Positions 21,454 to 30,920 of a stretch of DNA of 64,000 bases are shown here, in pieces. Within the stretch, counting starts at the first letter, position 1, and each line of letters begins with the position of its first letter. The stretch lies in assembly GCF_000173735.1 (NCBI RefSeq), contig NZ_ACCB01000006.1:80585-144584 (forward strand), in the 5' to 3' direction. The position numbers and the translations under genes were made by a program. This stretch comes from Yersinia aldovae ATCC 35236 (lineage in GTDB: Bacteria; Pseudomonadota; Gammaproteobacteria; Enterobacterales; Enterobacteriaceae). The notes under the pieces were generated by a model. The model searched no databases, had not been told where the DNA came from, and was given only the letters and a program-made list of their open reading frames with translations.

Positions 21454-22441
21454 TGCCCGCAATTTGAATGATTACATTCAGCGTCTGCGTCAGGGAGAAC
21501 GCTCGGCATTAGCGCAAGCCATGACACTGGCGGAAAGCACACTGCCTCAGCATCAAGTGCTAACTGCCCAGCTACTCGACAGCATCTTGCCCTACACCGG
21601 GCAAGCCAGGCGACTCGGGATAACTGGCACGCCGGGGGCGGGGAAAAGTACCTTTCTGGAGGTGTTCGGCACACAACTGCTGTCGCAGGGGCATAAGGTG
21701 GCGGTCATCGCCGTCGATCCTAGCAGCCCGATCAATGGCGGCAGTATCTTGGGCGACAAAACTCGCATGTTGAATTTGTCTCGTGCCGAACACGCCTTTG
21801 TTCGCCCAGTCCCTTCCGGCTGCCACCTTGGTGGCATAAGCGCCAGCACGCGCGAACTGATTTTACTGTGTGAAGCGGCGGGTTACGACATTGTTATCGT
21901 TGAAACCGTCGGTGTCGGGCAATCGGAGACGGAAGTCGCCGACATGGTGGATTGCTTTATCTCATTGCAAATCGCCGGTGCGGGCGATGACTTGCAAGGT
22001 ATTAAGAAAGGCATTATGGAAATGGCGGATCTTATCGTTATTAATAAAGACGATGGCGAGAATCATCCCCACGTCGAAATTGCCCGCCATATGTACCACA
22101 GCGCCCTGCACATCATGCGCCGCAAGTATCCGGCCTGGCAACCTTGTGTTCTCAGTTGTAGCGCCCTTGAAAAACGTGGCATTAGTGACATCTGGCAAGC
22201 CGTGCAACGCTTTTACTCCGTGATGAACCAACACGGGCAACTGACCACCTTACGCCAGCAGCAATCTCTGAGCTGGGTGCGCCAACAGATTGAGAAGAAT
22301 GCACTGACACTACTGTTCTCCCGCCCTGACCTGCGCCAGCACATGCAGCAAATCGAACAACAGCTCCGCCAAAACCACATCTCGCCACGCGCTGGCGTGA
22401 ATTGTGTCACCGATTTTATTTCGCACGAAATTATCCAGTAA
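21446..22441 (+). CDS. argK: ArgK/MeaB-type GTPase, mutase chaperone
   Basis: G3E GTPase of the MeaB/ArgK group, which loads cobalamin on methylmalonyl-CoA mutase and protects it from inactivation. The 331-residue product shows the P-loop GTPGAGKST (61-69), switch region with [16 protein letters not shown], and [13 protein letters not shown] [17 protein letters not shown]. The old name (arginine kinase) is a misnomer. It overlaps scpA at its start and lies 13 bases before scpB. Confidence 0.95.
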   Translation: MINARNLNDYIQRLRQGERSALAQAMTLAESTLPQHQVLTAQLLDSILPYTGQARRLGITGTPGAGKSTFLEVFGTQLLSQGHKVAVIAVDPSSPINGGSILGDKTRMLNLSRAEHAFVRPVPSGCHLGGISASTRELILLCEAAGYDIVIVETVGVGQSETEVADMVDCFISLQIAGAGDDLQGIKKGIMEMADLIVINKDDGENHPHVEIARHMYHSALHIMRRKYPAWQPCVLSCSALEKRGISDIWQAVQRFYSVMNQHGQLTTLRQQQSLSWVRQQIEKNALTLLFSRPDLRQHMQQIEQQLRQNHISPRAGVNCVTDFISHEIIQ

Positions 22442-22454
22442 AGGAATCACGATT

Positions 22455-23240
22455 ATGTCTTATCAGTATGTCAAAGTGTTGATTGCCAATCGGGTTGGCA
22501 TTATTGAGTTTAATCACACACGCAAACTCAATGCCTTAAGTAAGGTGTTTATTGATGACCTGTTGCAAGCACTACATGACCTCAATCACACCGATATCCG
22601 CTGCATTATTATGCGCGCGCCAGAAGGTGCAAAAGTGTTTTCCGCCGGTCATGATATCCATGAACTGCCCACAGGCCGGCGTGATCCGCTGTCATATGAC
22701 GACCCGTTACGTCAAATTACTCGCACCATCCAAAAGTACCCTAAACCGATCATTTCAATGGTAGAAGGCAGCGTCTGGGGTGGCGCATTCGAGATGATTA
22801 TGAGTTCCGATATCATTGTTGCTTGTAATACTTCCACTTTTTCAATGACACCAGTGAATTTGGGTGTTCCCTATAACTTAGTCGGAATACATAACCTGAT
22901 CCGCGATGCCGGTTTTCACATTGTGAAAGAGATGATATTCACCGCCGCCCCCATTACCGCACAGCGCGCACTGTCAGTCGGCATCCTTAATCATGTGGTC
23001 GAACCCAGTGAATTGGAAGATTTCACACTAAAACTGGCACATGTCATTGCTGAAAAAGCGCCGCTGGCCATTGCCGTTATTAAAGAAGAACTGCGCGTAT
23101 TAGGTGAAGCCCACACCATGAATTCAGATGAGTTTGAACGCATTCAAGGCTTACGCCGTGCCGTCTACGACAGTGAGGACTATCTGGAGGGCATGAGCGC
23201 ATTTATGGAAAAACGTAAACCTAACTTTGTCGGTCGTTGA
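22455..23240 (+). CDS. scpB: Methylmalonyl-CoA decarboxylase
   Basis: Crotonase-superfamily enzyme that decarboxylates methylmalonyl-CoA to propionyl-CoA. The 261-residue product equals the E. coli ScpB length. Oxyanion-hole segments are FSAGHDIHELPTG (about 62-74) and VEGSVWGGAFEMIMSSD. I chose the ATG at 22455, which follows AAAGGAA; the frame extends upstream into argK. scpC follows after 25 bases with a GGAGG site. Confidence 0.95.
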   Translation: MSYQYVKVLIANRVGIIEFNHTRKLNALSKVFIDDLLQALHDLNHTDIRCIIMRAPEGAKVFSAGHDIHELPTGRRDPLSYDDPLRQITRTIQKYPKPIISMVEGSVWGGAFEMIMSSDIIVACNTSTFSMTPVNLGVPYNLVGIHNLIRDAGFHIVKEMIFTAAPITAQRALSVGILNHVVEPSELEDFTLKLAHVIAEKAPLAIAVIKEELRVLGEAHTMNSDEFERIQGLRRAVYDSEDYLEGMSAFMEKRKPNFVGR

Positions 23241-23265
23241 GTTTTCTCAGCCGGAGGATTTCTTT

Positions 23266-24746
23266 ATGAAACAGTCATATCGCATAATGAGCGCCGATGA
23301 AGCTGCCGAATGTATTGAACATGATCATATGGTGGCATTTAGCGGTTTTACCCCGCGGGCGCGCCTAAAGTGCTGCCTGCCGCCATTGCAAAACGGGCAC
23401 TGGCGCACCACCAGCAGCAACAAGCGTTTCAGATTCGTTTACTGACCGGCGCGTCAATCAGCGCGCAAGCCGATGATGAGCTGGCGAAAGCGGATGCCCT
23501 CTCTTGGCGTGCTCCTTACCAGACCGCATCGCTGCTGCGGGAAAAAATCAATCAGGGCGCGGTAAGTTTTGTCGATCTGCACTTAAGTGAAGTGGCGCAG
23601 ATGGTCAACTATGGCTTCTTTGGTGACATTGATGTCGCCGTGATTGAAGCCTCTGCTATTACCGCCGACGGTAAAGTTTACCTGACCAGCGGTATTGGTA
23701 ACTCACCTATTTTTCTGCATAAAGCTAAGAAAATCATTATTGAGCTGAATCATTATCACCACCCACGCGTGGCAGAACTGGCCGATATCATCATGCTAGG
23801 CGCACCTCCACGGCGCAACACTCTGCCCATATTTCATACATTGGATAAAGTGGGCCAACCCTATGTACAGGTCGATCCTGCCAAGATTGTCGCCGTGGTA
23901 GAAACTGAGCTACCGGATGCCACAAACAGCCTGGAACGTGAAAACCCATTATGTGAACAGATCGCCGATAACGTGGTGAATTTTCTGTTGAATGAACTTA
24001 AATTAGGCCGTATTCCGTCGGAGTTTCTCCCGCTGCAAAGTGGCGTGGGAAATATCAATAACGCAGTAATGAAACGCCTTGGCAGCAACCCTCACATCCC
24101 GCCATTTATGATGTATTCGGAGGTACTACAAGAATCTGTGGTGCCGTTATTAGAAGAAGGAAAAATCCTTGGTGTCAGTGCATCCAGCCTGACCGTTTCA
24201 CCCGCATCACTGCAAAAAATCTATGACAATATGGATTTCTTTTCCAGCCGTATCGTATTGCGACCTCAAGAGATTTCAAACCACCCTGAAATCATCCGCC
24301 GCCTGGGGGTTATTGCCCTCAATGTGGGGCTGGAATTTGATATTTATGGCCATGCCAACTCCACACATGTTTGCGGCACCGAGCTGGTTAACGGTATCGG
24401 TGGCAGCGCGGATTTTGAGCGCAATGCATATTTATCTATCTTTATGGCTCCCTCCATCGTGAAAGGCGGCAACGTCTCTACGATTGTGCCAATGTGTACC
24501 CATGTTGACCACAGCGAGCACAGTGTGAAGGTCATCGTGACAGAACAAGGTGTGGCCGATTTACGCGGGCTATCACCGATGCAACGCGCCGTTGCCATTA
24601 TTAATCACTGCGCGCACCCGCTGTATCGCGACTATTTGCATCGATATCTGGCGCAAGCCAAAGGCGGGCATTTGCATCACAATCTGGCGCAAGCATTTCA
24701 ATTACACCAAAATCTGCACCAGTTTGGTTCCATGCTCGCACCTTAA
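23266..24746 (+). pseudogene. scpC: scpC, propionyl-CoA:succinate CoA transferase, frameshifted
   Basis: ScpC returns CoA from propionyl-CoA to succinate, closing the scp cycle. The gene starts well (GGAGG, then MKQSYRIMSADEAAECIEHD) and reads as far as FSGFTP, where frame is lost. The rest (LPAAIAKRALAHHQQQQAFQ onward, to the end) continues in the next frame and is intact for more than 450 residues. One base is missing at or next to the CCCC at 23351-23354; restoring one C gives FSGFTPAGAPKVLPAAI and a 493-residue protein, like E. coli (492). The downstream part keeps ADDELAKADALSWRAPYQT and the GVGNINNAVM region. It is either a recent inactivation or a sequencing error. The stop overlaps that of the convergent LysR gene. 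Confidence 0.85.
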
Positions 24747-25633
24747 TCCCCTTCACGATCGGCGTGAATATAGCCCATGACTTTCTCTATATGCTGATTA
24801 TTTTTTAGCGAATAAAGATACTCTCGCATAAACATGGGCTGATTCGGCGCATCAAAGTATTTTAGTTTCGCCGGGTTGACCAACCGATAGGCAAACTGAG
24901 GAACCACGGTCAGAAATTGCCCCTGCTCAACCGCACTGATTTTTGCCATAAAACTATAAGGGCGATAAATGATAGTCGGGTTAATACCGATAGCGCGGAA
25001 ATGGGCATCCAGTATAGATTCAAAATTGGCGCGGTTTTGGAAACGCATCTGCAACCACGGCAAGGTATTTAAAAGTTCGAGCGGTTGAGTATTTTCAAAA
25101 CGACGCGAAACCAGAAACCCTAAGCGCAGTGAGGGCAGTTCTGTCGCTTGCAAACTTTGAGTCTGAGTCACCCGCTGCGATGCCTGCTGTGGGGAGATAA
25201 TAAAGTCCACGCGCCTATCGAGCAAATCATCAATCACGCTGTTTTCACTGAACTCAAAAGGTTGAGCTGTTATCCCATTGTATTTATCACTGAGGCTAAA
25301 TAACTGATCGAAAACGATGGTTGGATAGGTATTATCAATACCAATCACACTATTTTTTTGCCGGTGAGACAACGCCAGAATACCATTATCAATAGCCGAA
25401 AGCCGTTGATAAATAGGGAATAACTCTTGATATAACTCTTGCCCTGCCTTGTTAAGGCTGAGGTTTTTTTCATTGCGGGTAAATAATGAATAACCCACTA
25501 AATCTTCTAACGCCGCGATACTTTTGCCAAAAGGTGACGCCGTCATGTGTAATTTCTCAGCGGCTTTCGCCATGCTATTTGTTTGTGCTAATACAATAAA
25601 ATTACGCATTTTTTTAGAAATAAAAACGTTCAT
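24743..25633 (-). CDS. LysR-family regulator, ScpR/YgfI-like by position
   Basis: A 296-residue LysR-type transcription factor: winged helix at about 5-65 (NSMAKAAEKLHMTASPFGKSIAALE) and a type-2 periplasmic-like effector domain from about 90. It is convergent with scpC, the place occupied by ygfI (scpR) in E. coli, so a link with the scp operon is likely but not shown. Its upstream region (25634-25780) is AT-rich and may hold its autoregulatory site. The effector is unknown. Confidence 0.85.
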   Translation of the reverse strand: MNVFISKKMRNFIVLAQTNSMAKAAEKLHMTASPFGKSIAALEDLVGYSLFTRNEKNLSLNKAGQELYQELFPIYQRLSAIDNGILALSHRQKNSVIGIDNTYPTIVFDQLFSLSDKYNGITAQPFEFSENSVIDDLLDRRVDFIISPQQASQRVTQTQSLQATELPSLRLGFLVSRRFENTQPLELLNTLPWLQMRFQNRANFESILDAHFRAIGINPTIIYRPYSFMAKISAVEQGQFLTVVPQFAYRLVNPAKLKYFDAPNQPMFMREYLYSLKNNQHIEKVMGYIHADREGD

Positions 25634-25873
25634 TGCTCAATAAATATGGCAGAGGGAAGAGAGTGACAGCATAAAGCGATCACACGATAAATAGTGTGAG
25701 TCAGAGAGCGGTAGGATGAGATTTCATTAATAAATAATTTCAATATGTTAATTTATTTACATATCAAAATATTATGCACTCGCATCCCATACCCAGTTGA
25801 AGAGCGACAGCCAGCGGCCAGAACCCAGACACTCTCCTGACTCTGGCCTGCTGGATAGTGTCAATGAAACTTA

Positions 25874-26428
25874 TTATCCCTGAGCCATCAATCCCAGTAA
25901 CTTAATGACAAAATAGGCCACGATACCTATCACCAATGGCAGGATATATAAGGTAAAAAACTGCAAAAAGATGGTGTGATGCGGCAAGACAATCTTTTCT
26001 TCCAATTGCTCGCGGCTGCGCCCTTCACTGCCTTTTGCTTGCTCTAAAATCATCTGATCTTCAATGCCTTCACGGATATGCCGCACTTGCCGGGCCATAC
26101 GCGCGCCGGATGCCTGCAACGACAAACCGACGAAAATCAACATATAAATAATGAAGAACATGATGTTCGCGGCACTTAACCCCTGTTCTGGCTCAGGCAC
26201 CGGCGAGTTAAACCAAAAGATATCCAAAAAAGCGGTATTAAAGCGGATCATATCGGCCATCACATGGACAAAATCCAATATAACGGCATTAACCCCAGTA
26301 CTTTTCTGGCTATATTGGTAGGCAAAATTGATAATTGAAATCAATGTTGACAGCAGTGCTGGAATAAAAACGAGCCACCCTGCAATCCTTTTGATAACAG
26401 CGACGCGCCCAGCCTGTTGATAGGTCAT
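25874..26428 (-). CDS. yniB: YniB membrane protein
   Basis: A 184-residue inner-membrane protein with about four hydrophobic segments (residues 15-35, 75-95, 105-125 and 160-180) and a charged cytosolic stretch (REGIEDQMILEQAKGSEGRS). It corresponds to E. coli YniB (178), function unknown. The ATG at 26428 is chosen for AAGGAG in front; a longer frame to 26452 lacks one. Divergent from hxpB, as in E. coli. Confidence 0.85.
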   Translation of the reverse strand: MTYQQAGRVAVIKRIAGWLVFIPALLSTLISIINFAYQYSQKSTGVNAVILDFVHVMADMIRFNTAFLDIFWFNSPVPEPEQGLSAANIMFFIIYMLIFVGLSLQASGARMARQVRHIREGIEDQMILEQAKGSEGRSREQLEEKIVLPHHTIFLQFFTLYILPLVIGIVAYFVIKLLGLMAQG

Positions 26429-26632
26429 GACTTCTCCTTGTAAATACCACAACTTATGTGGCCTTAGTTTACCTGCGACATCAGGTTGTTGCGCAGAATT
26501 TTATCGCCATGCTAGCAGTGAATTCAAATTCAAGCCTAGCTCATACAGCGTAATATCATTAATTTAATGATTTAAATTGGTGTTGATATAGAGTGTTAAA
26601 ATCGTAGCTAAAAACCAACAGGAGAGTGATAA

Positions 26633-27298
26633 ATGGCGACCCTTCACCCGATTAAGGCCGCAATTTTCGATATGGACGGCTTGCTAATTGATTCAGAGCC
26701 TTTATGGACTAAGGCTGAACTGGAGATTTTCACCTCACTGGGGCTGGATACGACCTCGCGTGACACGTTGCCCGATACCCTTGGCTTACGTATCGATTTA
26801 GTGGTGAAACTTTGGTATCAAGCCATGCCGTGGCAAGGGACGAGCCAGGCTGAGGTATCCAAGCGGATTATCAAACGCGCAATGGAGTTGGTAGAAGAAG
26901 AGCGCCCTATATTGCCAGGCGTTGAGTACGCGCTAGAACTGTGCCGCAAACAGGGGCTGAAAATCGGGCTGGCATCGGCCTCACCCCTGATTATGCAAAA
27001 GAGTGTGCTGAAAATGATTGGGGTTGAGAAATACTTCGACTGCCTGGTCTCTGCTGAATACTTGCCCCACAGCAAGCCCCATCCGGAAGTCTATCTGAAT
27101 GCTGCCGCCGATTTGGGTATTGACCCACTGCACTGCGTTACGCTGGAGGATTCCGTCAACGGCATGATTGCCACTAAAGCTGCCCGTATGCGTTCGATCG
27201 TGATTCCGGCACCGGAATACCGCACCGATCCCCGCTGGGTTTTGTCCGATATTCAACTGGCATCGTTAGAACAATTGCGCCAGGAAGATATTTCGTAA
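26633..27298 (+). CDS. hxpB: Hexitol phosphatase B (YniC)
   Basis: HAD-superfamily sugar phosphatase; the E. coli enzyme acts on 2-deoxyglucose-6-phosphate and hexitol phosphates. The 221-residue product has motif I FDMDGLLIDSE (nucleophile and acid Asp, 13-15), motif II SAS, Lys near 146 and motif IV TLEDSVNG. A helical cap lies between about 20 and 85. AGGAG lies before the ATG. Monocistronic. Confidence 0.93.
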   Translation: MATLHPIKAAIFDMDGLLIDSEPLWTKAELEIFTSLGLDTTSRDTLPDTLGLRIDLVVKLWYQAMPWQGTSQAEVSKRIIKRAMELVEEERPILPGVEYALELCRKQGLKIGLASASPLIMQKSVLKMIGVEKYFDCLVSAEYLPHSKPHPEVYLNAAADLGIDPLHCVTLEDSVNGMIATKAARMRSIVIPAPEYRTDPRWVLSDIQLASLEQLRQEDIS

Positions 27299-27366
27299 TC
27301 GAGGCTGAATGCTTTATTGGCCGTCGAGGGCGGCTGGTATTGATGCCTCAACCGCCCAAAAGCGCT

Positions 27367-27699
27367 TTACAGAAAATCATCCCGTTTCGGTGTAAAGGTG
27401 TCGATCAAGATACTGTTATCTTCGAGAGACACCGCACCGTGCATCTCATGTTTAACCGCCCGATAAGCGTCCCCAGCTTTCAAAATACGTTTTTGCCCTT
27501 CAATTTCCACTTCAAAACTGCCCGCAGCAACATAGGCAATCTGGTCATGGATATCGTGTTTATGTGCAACACCGATAGCCCCCTTATCGAAGTGGACACA
27601 GACCATCATCAATTCATCACTCCAGGTCATGACTTTGCGTTTAATCCCCTTGCCTAACTCTTCCCACGGCGTTTCATCATTAATAAAGAACATCTTCAT
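27367..27699 (-). CDS. kdgF: KdgF, unsaturated uronate linearising cupin
   Basis: A 110-residue single-domain cupin. KdgF opens 4,5-unsaturated galacturonate (product of PelW/Ogl) into the linear keto form 5-keto-4-deoxyuronate, which feeds KduI/KduD. Metal ligands are in HKHDIHDQ (about 47-54) and the second cupin box includes HEMHG. It is divergent from kduD; a KdgR box lies between them and could control both. Confidence 0.93.
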   Translation of the reverse strand: MKMFFINDETPWEELGKGIKRKVMTWSDELMMVCVHFDKGAIGVAHKHDIHDQIAYVAAGSFEVEIEGQKRILKAGDAYRAVKHEMHGAVSLEDNSILIDTFTPKRDDFL

Positions 27700-27835
27700 T
27701 GTATTACCTCGTTATCAGAATACGTTGCCGGTATAGCGCTTTCACCATTTTACGATCAATCCGACTCATTCTACGGGCAAAGCCCGCAGATCAACCCTAA
27801 TTAATCCGAAAACCATGACATCACTCAAAAAAATA

Positions 27836-27854
27836 AATAAAACGCCATTTCATT
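27836..27854. promoter_or_regulatory. KdgR operator, kdgF/kduD
   Basis: AATAAAACGCCATTTCATT matches the KdgR consensus AATRAAAYRNYRTTTYATT at all 19 positions. It ends four bases before the -35 element of the kduD promoter. Confidence 0.85.
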
Positions 27855-27858
27855 TTTA

Positions 27859-27887
27859 TTGAATTAACTCACCGAAAACACTATTAT
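27859..27887 (+). promoter_or_regulatory. Sigma-70 promoter of kduD
   Basis: TTGAAT, 17-base spacer, TATTAT: a near-consensus promoter directed at kduD, just downstream of the KdgR box. Transcription would start near 27894, leaving a leader of about 230 bases. Confidence 0.65.
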
Positions 27888-28126
27888 CCCTGTAACACAT
27901 GAAACGCTCGGTCGTAAGCCCACAACGAGCAAGCCGTGGCTGCCAAACGGGTCAAACCATCATTGGTGTGAGCACCGCACGCTACCCCGTCATCTGGGCG
28001 CGGTTGGCCACATCACGGTAAGCAAATTACGTTAAGCATCACCCGCTAAAGCCGTTCACTGGGCGGCTTCCTCCACCCATAACGAAATCGCGGCCATCGT
28101 TAACCGCGTTGAGAGAGATGTAAGCT

Positions 28127-28888
28127 ATGATTTTAGATTCCTTTGAATTGAAGGGTAAAGTTGCTCTGGTTACCGGCTGTGACACAGGTTTGGGCCAAGG
28201 CATGGCGCTTGGTTTAGCTGAAGCCGGTTGTGATATCGTCGGTATAAACATTGTTGAACCCGCCGAAACCATCGAGAAAGTCACTGCGCTGGGCCGCCGT
28301 TTCTTAAGCCTCACCGCAGATCTGAGTAAAATCGACGCTATCCCGGCCCTGTTAGAAAAAGCCGTGGCTGAATTTGGTAAAATTGACATTTTGGTGAATA
28401 ACGCTGGCATCATTCGCCGTGAAGATGCGATTAACTTCAGTGAAAAGGACTGGGATGATGTGATGAACGTTAACATCAAAACCGTGTTCTTTATGTCGCA
28501 GGCGGTTGCCAAACAATTTATCAAGCAAGGCCACGGCGGAAAAATCATTAACGTGGCGTCAATGCTCTCTTATCAGGGCGGTATCCGCGTGCCTTCTTAC
28601 ACCGCATCGAAAAGCGCAGTCATGGGCGTTACCCGTCTGTTGGCAAACGAATGGGCTAAACACGGTATCAACGTGAACGCGGTCGCACCTGGTTACATGG
28701 CAACCAACAATACTCAGCAACTGCGTAAAGATGAAGAGCGCAGCAAAGAGATCCTCGACCGCATCCCAGCGGGCCGTTGGGGGTTGCCTGATGACCTGAA
28801 AGGCCCGGTGGTGTTCCTCGCCTCGAAGGCATCTGACTATATCAGCGGTTACACCATCGCTGTCGATGGCGGATGGTTAGCGCGCTAA
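28127..28888 (+). CDS. kduD: KduD, 2-keto-3-deoxygluconate oxidoreductase
   Basis: Short-chain dehydrogenase that reduces 2,5-diketo-3-deoxygluconate to 2-keto-3-deoxygluconate with NADH, a late step of pectin breakdown. The 253-residue product has the cofactor motif TGCDTGLGQG (16-25), NNAG (91-94), and catalytic Ser145, Tyr158 and Lys162 (YTASK). Its usual partner kduI is not beside it here, so it must lie elsewhere in the genome. A terminator follows. Confidence 0.95.
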   Translation: MILDSFELKGKVALVTGCDTGLGQGMALGLAEAGCDIVGINIVEPAETIEKVTALGRRFLSLTADLSKIDAIPALLEKAVAEFGKIDILVNNAGIIRREDAINFSEKDWDDVMNVNIKTVFFMSQAVAKQFIKQGHGGKIINVASMLSYQGGIRVPSYTASKSAVMGVTRLLANEWAKHGINVNAVAPGYMATNNTQQLRKDEERSKEILDRIPAGRWGLPDDLKGPVVFLASKASDYISGYTIAVDGGWLAR

Positions 28889-28961
28889 ATATGTTTCTAG
28901 TGATAATTTTAGTTAAAACAGAATAATCTGCTTTTAGGCAGCATATCCGCGTCAAACACGC

Positions 28962-28991
28962 AAAAGGTGCAACTTGAGTTGTGCCTTTTTT
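28962..28991 (+). terminator. kduD terminator
   Basis: AAAAGGTGCAAC, TTGA loop, GTTGTGCCTTTT, with two wobble pairs, followed by more T. It lies 73 bases after the kduD stop. Confidence 0.75.
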
Positions 28992-29138
28992 ATTGCTTTA
29001 TTATTAAATAGTTAACAAATAAATCACGCCTGTAACTGCCACAATAACCCATCAAATAAAAAATCAAAACAACGTTCCGACTTCGATCACACTTTTGTCA
29101 TTCGCTCAATGACTCGCCTGTAAATACAAATATAATGA

Positions 29139-29157
29139 ATTGAAACGATGTTTCTAT
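29139..29157. promoter_or_regulatory. KdgR operator, pelW-togMNAB
   Basis: ATTGAAACGATGTTTCTAT keeps the full inner palindrome GAAACG-A-TGTTTC of the KdgR box and differs only in the outer arms. It lies 50 bases before pelW. Confidence 0.7.
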
Positions 29158-29206
29158 TTATAAGGAACATTAAGCCGGTTCTTCAGAATGTAACAAAGAT
29201 GGGGTT

Positions 29207-30880
29207 ATGGTAATGAATTTGGCAGGCAACATTAAAGGCAGCGACGCAATGATGATTAACTGGCTGAGTGCTATTTGTCGCTATGTTGATCTCGTCCAGT
29301 CAGTTGGCCATAGCAAACGTAACCCAACCCCACTGATGGCAGACGGTTTTGATGTGCTCACCCAGCAACCGGTGGCCTGGGCATTTGCCAATGGCCAGCT
29401 TGCGCCAATATCTAACTTTGCCAGTCAACAAAACTGGTTACGTACCTTAGACGCCCTGAGTCTGGTGACGCAAGAGCCGCAATATCAGCAACAAGCTCGG
29501 GTACAAACCCACTACTTTATGCAGCATGGCGTGCATAACAAAAGTGGGCTGTTTTATTGGGGCGGGCATCGTTTCTTAAATCTGGACACGCTAAAGACTG
29601 AAGGCCCGGAATCTAAAGCACAGGTACATGAATTAAAACACCATCTACCTTATTACAACCTGCTGGCGAAGGTTGACCGCGAGAAAACACTGAATTTCTT
29701 ACAGGGATTCTGGCACGCCCACGTTGAAGATTGGTCATCGCTGGATTTGGGCCGTCATGGTAGTTATGACAAACAACGCGATCCACACGTTTTTACCCAT
29801 CCGCGCCATGATGTGGTGAATCCCGCTAATTTGCCAAAATTGCCTGAAACCAAAGGTCTGACCTTTGTCAATGCAGGTACTGACTTGATATACGCGGCGT
29901 ATAAATACGCTGAATACACCGGTGATATTGCAGCCGCCGCCTGGGGTAAGCACCTCTATCGCCAATATGTGTTAGCGCGCAATCCTGAAACAGGCTTACC
30001 TGTTTATCAGTTCAGTTCGCCACAACAGCGCCGCCCTATTCCGGCAGATGATAACCAAACCCAATCCTGGTATGGCGATCGGGCTAAGCGTCAATTTGGC
30101 CCTGAATTTGGTGAGATTGCCCGCGAAGCCAATGTGCTGTTCCGTGACATGCGCCCATTACTGATCGATAACCCACTGGCAATGTTGGATATCTTGCGCC
30201 AACGACCGGACGCTGAAGTCCTGCAATGGGTTATCGATGGTTTGAAAAATTACTATCGTTTCGCCTATGACGTAGAGAGTAATACCTTGCGCCCGTTATG
30301 GAACGACGGTCAGGATATGAGCGGTTACGTTCTGCAACGTGATGGTTATTATGGTGCAAAAGACAGCGTTATCTCACCGTTCCCTTTAGACGTGGATTAT
30401 CTATTGCCACTGGTACGCGCCTGGCGATTGAGCGAAGACGCAGAACTGCTGGATCTCATTGGAGTATTACTGCATCGCTGGCAGTTGGCGGAGCTGGATA
30501 AAACCAAACGTAGCGCCACATTGGTGGTTGCAGAAAAACCTAAAGCATCGCCATATTTGTTACTGGCATTGATTGAAATGGCTGAACATTGCCAGTGCGC
30601 AAAATTATTCGAATTAGCATGGCAGACAGGCAACAACCTCTTTAAACAACATTATCATCGCGGCTTGTTTGTTGAATCGGCTCAGCACCGCTATTTCCGC
30701 ATCGACAACCCCATTGCATTAGCATTATTAACGTTAATTGCCGCCAAACAAAACAAGTTAGGTGAAATACCGGCCTTTATGACCCACGGCGGTTACATCC
30801 ACGGGGATTATCAAGTTAATGGGAAGAGCCAAATAGTGTATGACATCGATTTTATTTACCAAACACTGTTGAGTCAGTAG
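29207..30880 (+). CDS. pelW: PelW, cytoplasmic exopolygalacturonate lyase (PL2)
   Basis: Polysaccharide lyase family 2 enzyme that beta-eliminates imported oligogalacturonides to unsaturated digalacturonate. The 557-residue protein has no signal peptide, fitting a cytoplasmic enzyme. His121, Glu142 and His184 sit at the spacing of the metal ligands and Arg183 at that of the catalytic base described for Yersinia PL2 lyases (motifs YWGGHRF, HELKHH, LGRHGSY). The start is uncertain between the ATGs at 29207 and 29213. It heads the tog transport genes, as in Dickeya, and a KdgR box precedes it. Confidence 0.92.
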   Translation: MVMNLAGNIKGSDAMMINWLSAICRYVDLVQSVGHSKRNPTPLMADGFDVLTQQPVAWAFANGQLAPISNFASQQNWLRTLDALSLVTQEPQYQQQARVQTHYFMQHGVHNKSGLFYWGGHRFLNLDTLKTEGPESKAQVHELKHHLPYYNLLAKVDREKTLNFLQGFWHAHVEDWSSLDLGRHGSYDKQRDPHVFTHPRHDVVNPANLPKLPETKGLTFVNAGTDLIYAAYKYAEYTGDIAAAAWGKHLYRQYVLARNPETGLPVYQFSSPQQRRPIPADDNQTQSWYGDRAKRQFGPEFGEIAREANVLFRDMRPLLIDNPLAMLDILRQRPDAEVLQWVIDGLKNYYRFAYDVESNTLRPLWNDGQDMSGYVLQRDGYYGAKDSVISPFPLDVDYLLPLVRAWRLSEDAELLDLIGVLLHRWQLAELDKTKRSATLVVAEKPKASPYLLLALIEMAEHCQCAKLFELAWQTGNNLFKQHYHRGLFVESAQHRYFRIDNPIALALLTLIAAKQNKLGEIPAFMTHGGYIHGDYQVNGKSQIVYDIDFIYQTLLSQ

Positions 30881-30920
30881 CTTTATTTATCTTTCATGTT
30901 ATTAAAAATAGGTAAGCATT

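Larger units (their letters stand above)
27700..28126 (+). other. kdgF-kduD control region with a long kduD leader
   Basis: 427 bases without a supported protein gene. It holds a KdgR box (27836-27854) and a promoter (27859-27887). The remaining 230 bases (about 27895-28126) are GC-richer than ordinary intergenic DNA here and would be the 5' leader of kduD. A 40-codon frame starts at 27899 but has no ribosome site. I see small self-complementary stretches, such as GCTCGGTCG with CAACGAGC, but no known riboswitch. Confidence 0.5.
28889..29206. other. Intergenic region kduD-pelW
   Basis: 318 bases: the kduD terminator, then an AT-rich stretch and the pelW KdgR box (29139-29157). GATCACACTTTTG near 29093 could be a CRP half-site. 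No gene is supported. Confidence 0.5.

Noticed and set aside
25811..25856. Terminator between LysR gene and yniB
   Set aside because: A GGCCAGA/TCTGGCC stem exists but the loop is long and no T run follows on either strand.
27899..28021. 40-codon leader peptide of kduD
   Set aside because: No ribosome site and no meaningful run of regulatory codons; kept only as part of the leader description.
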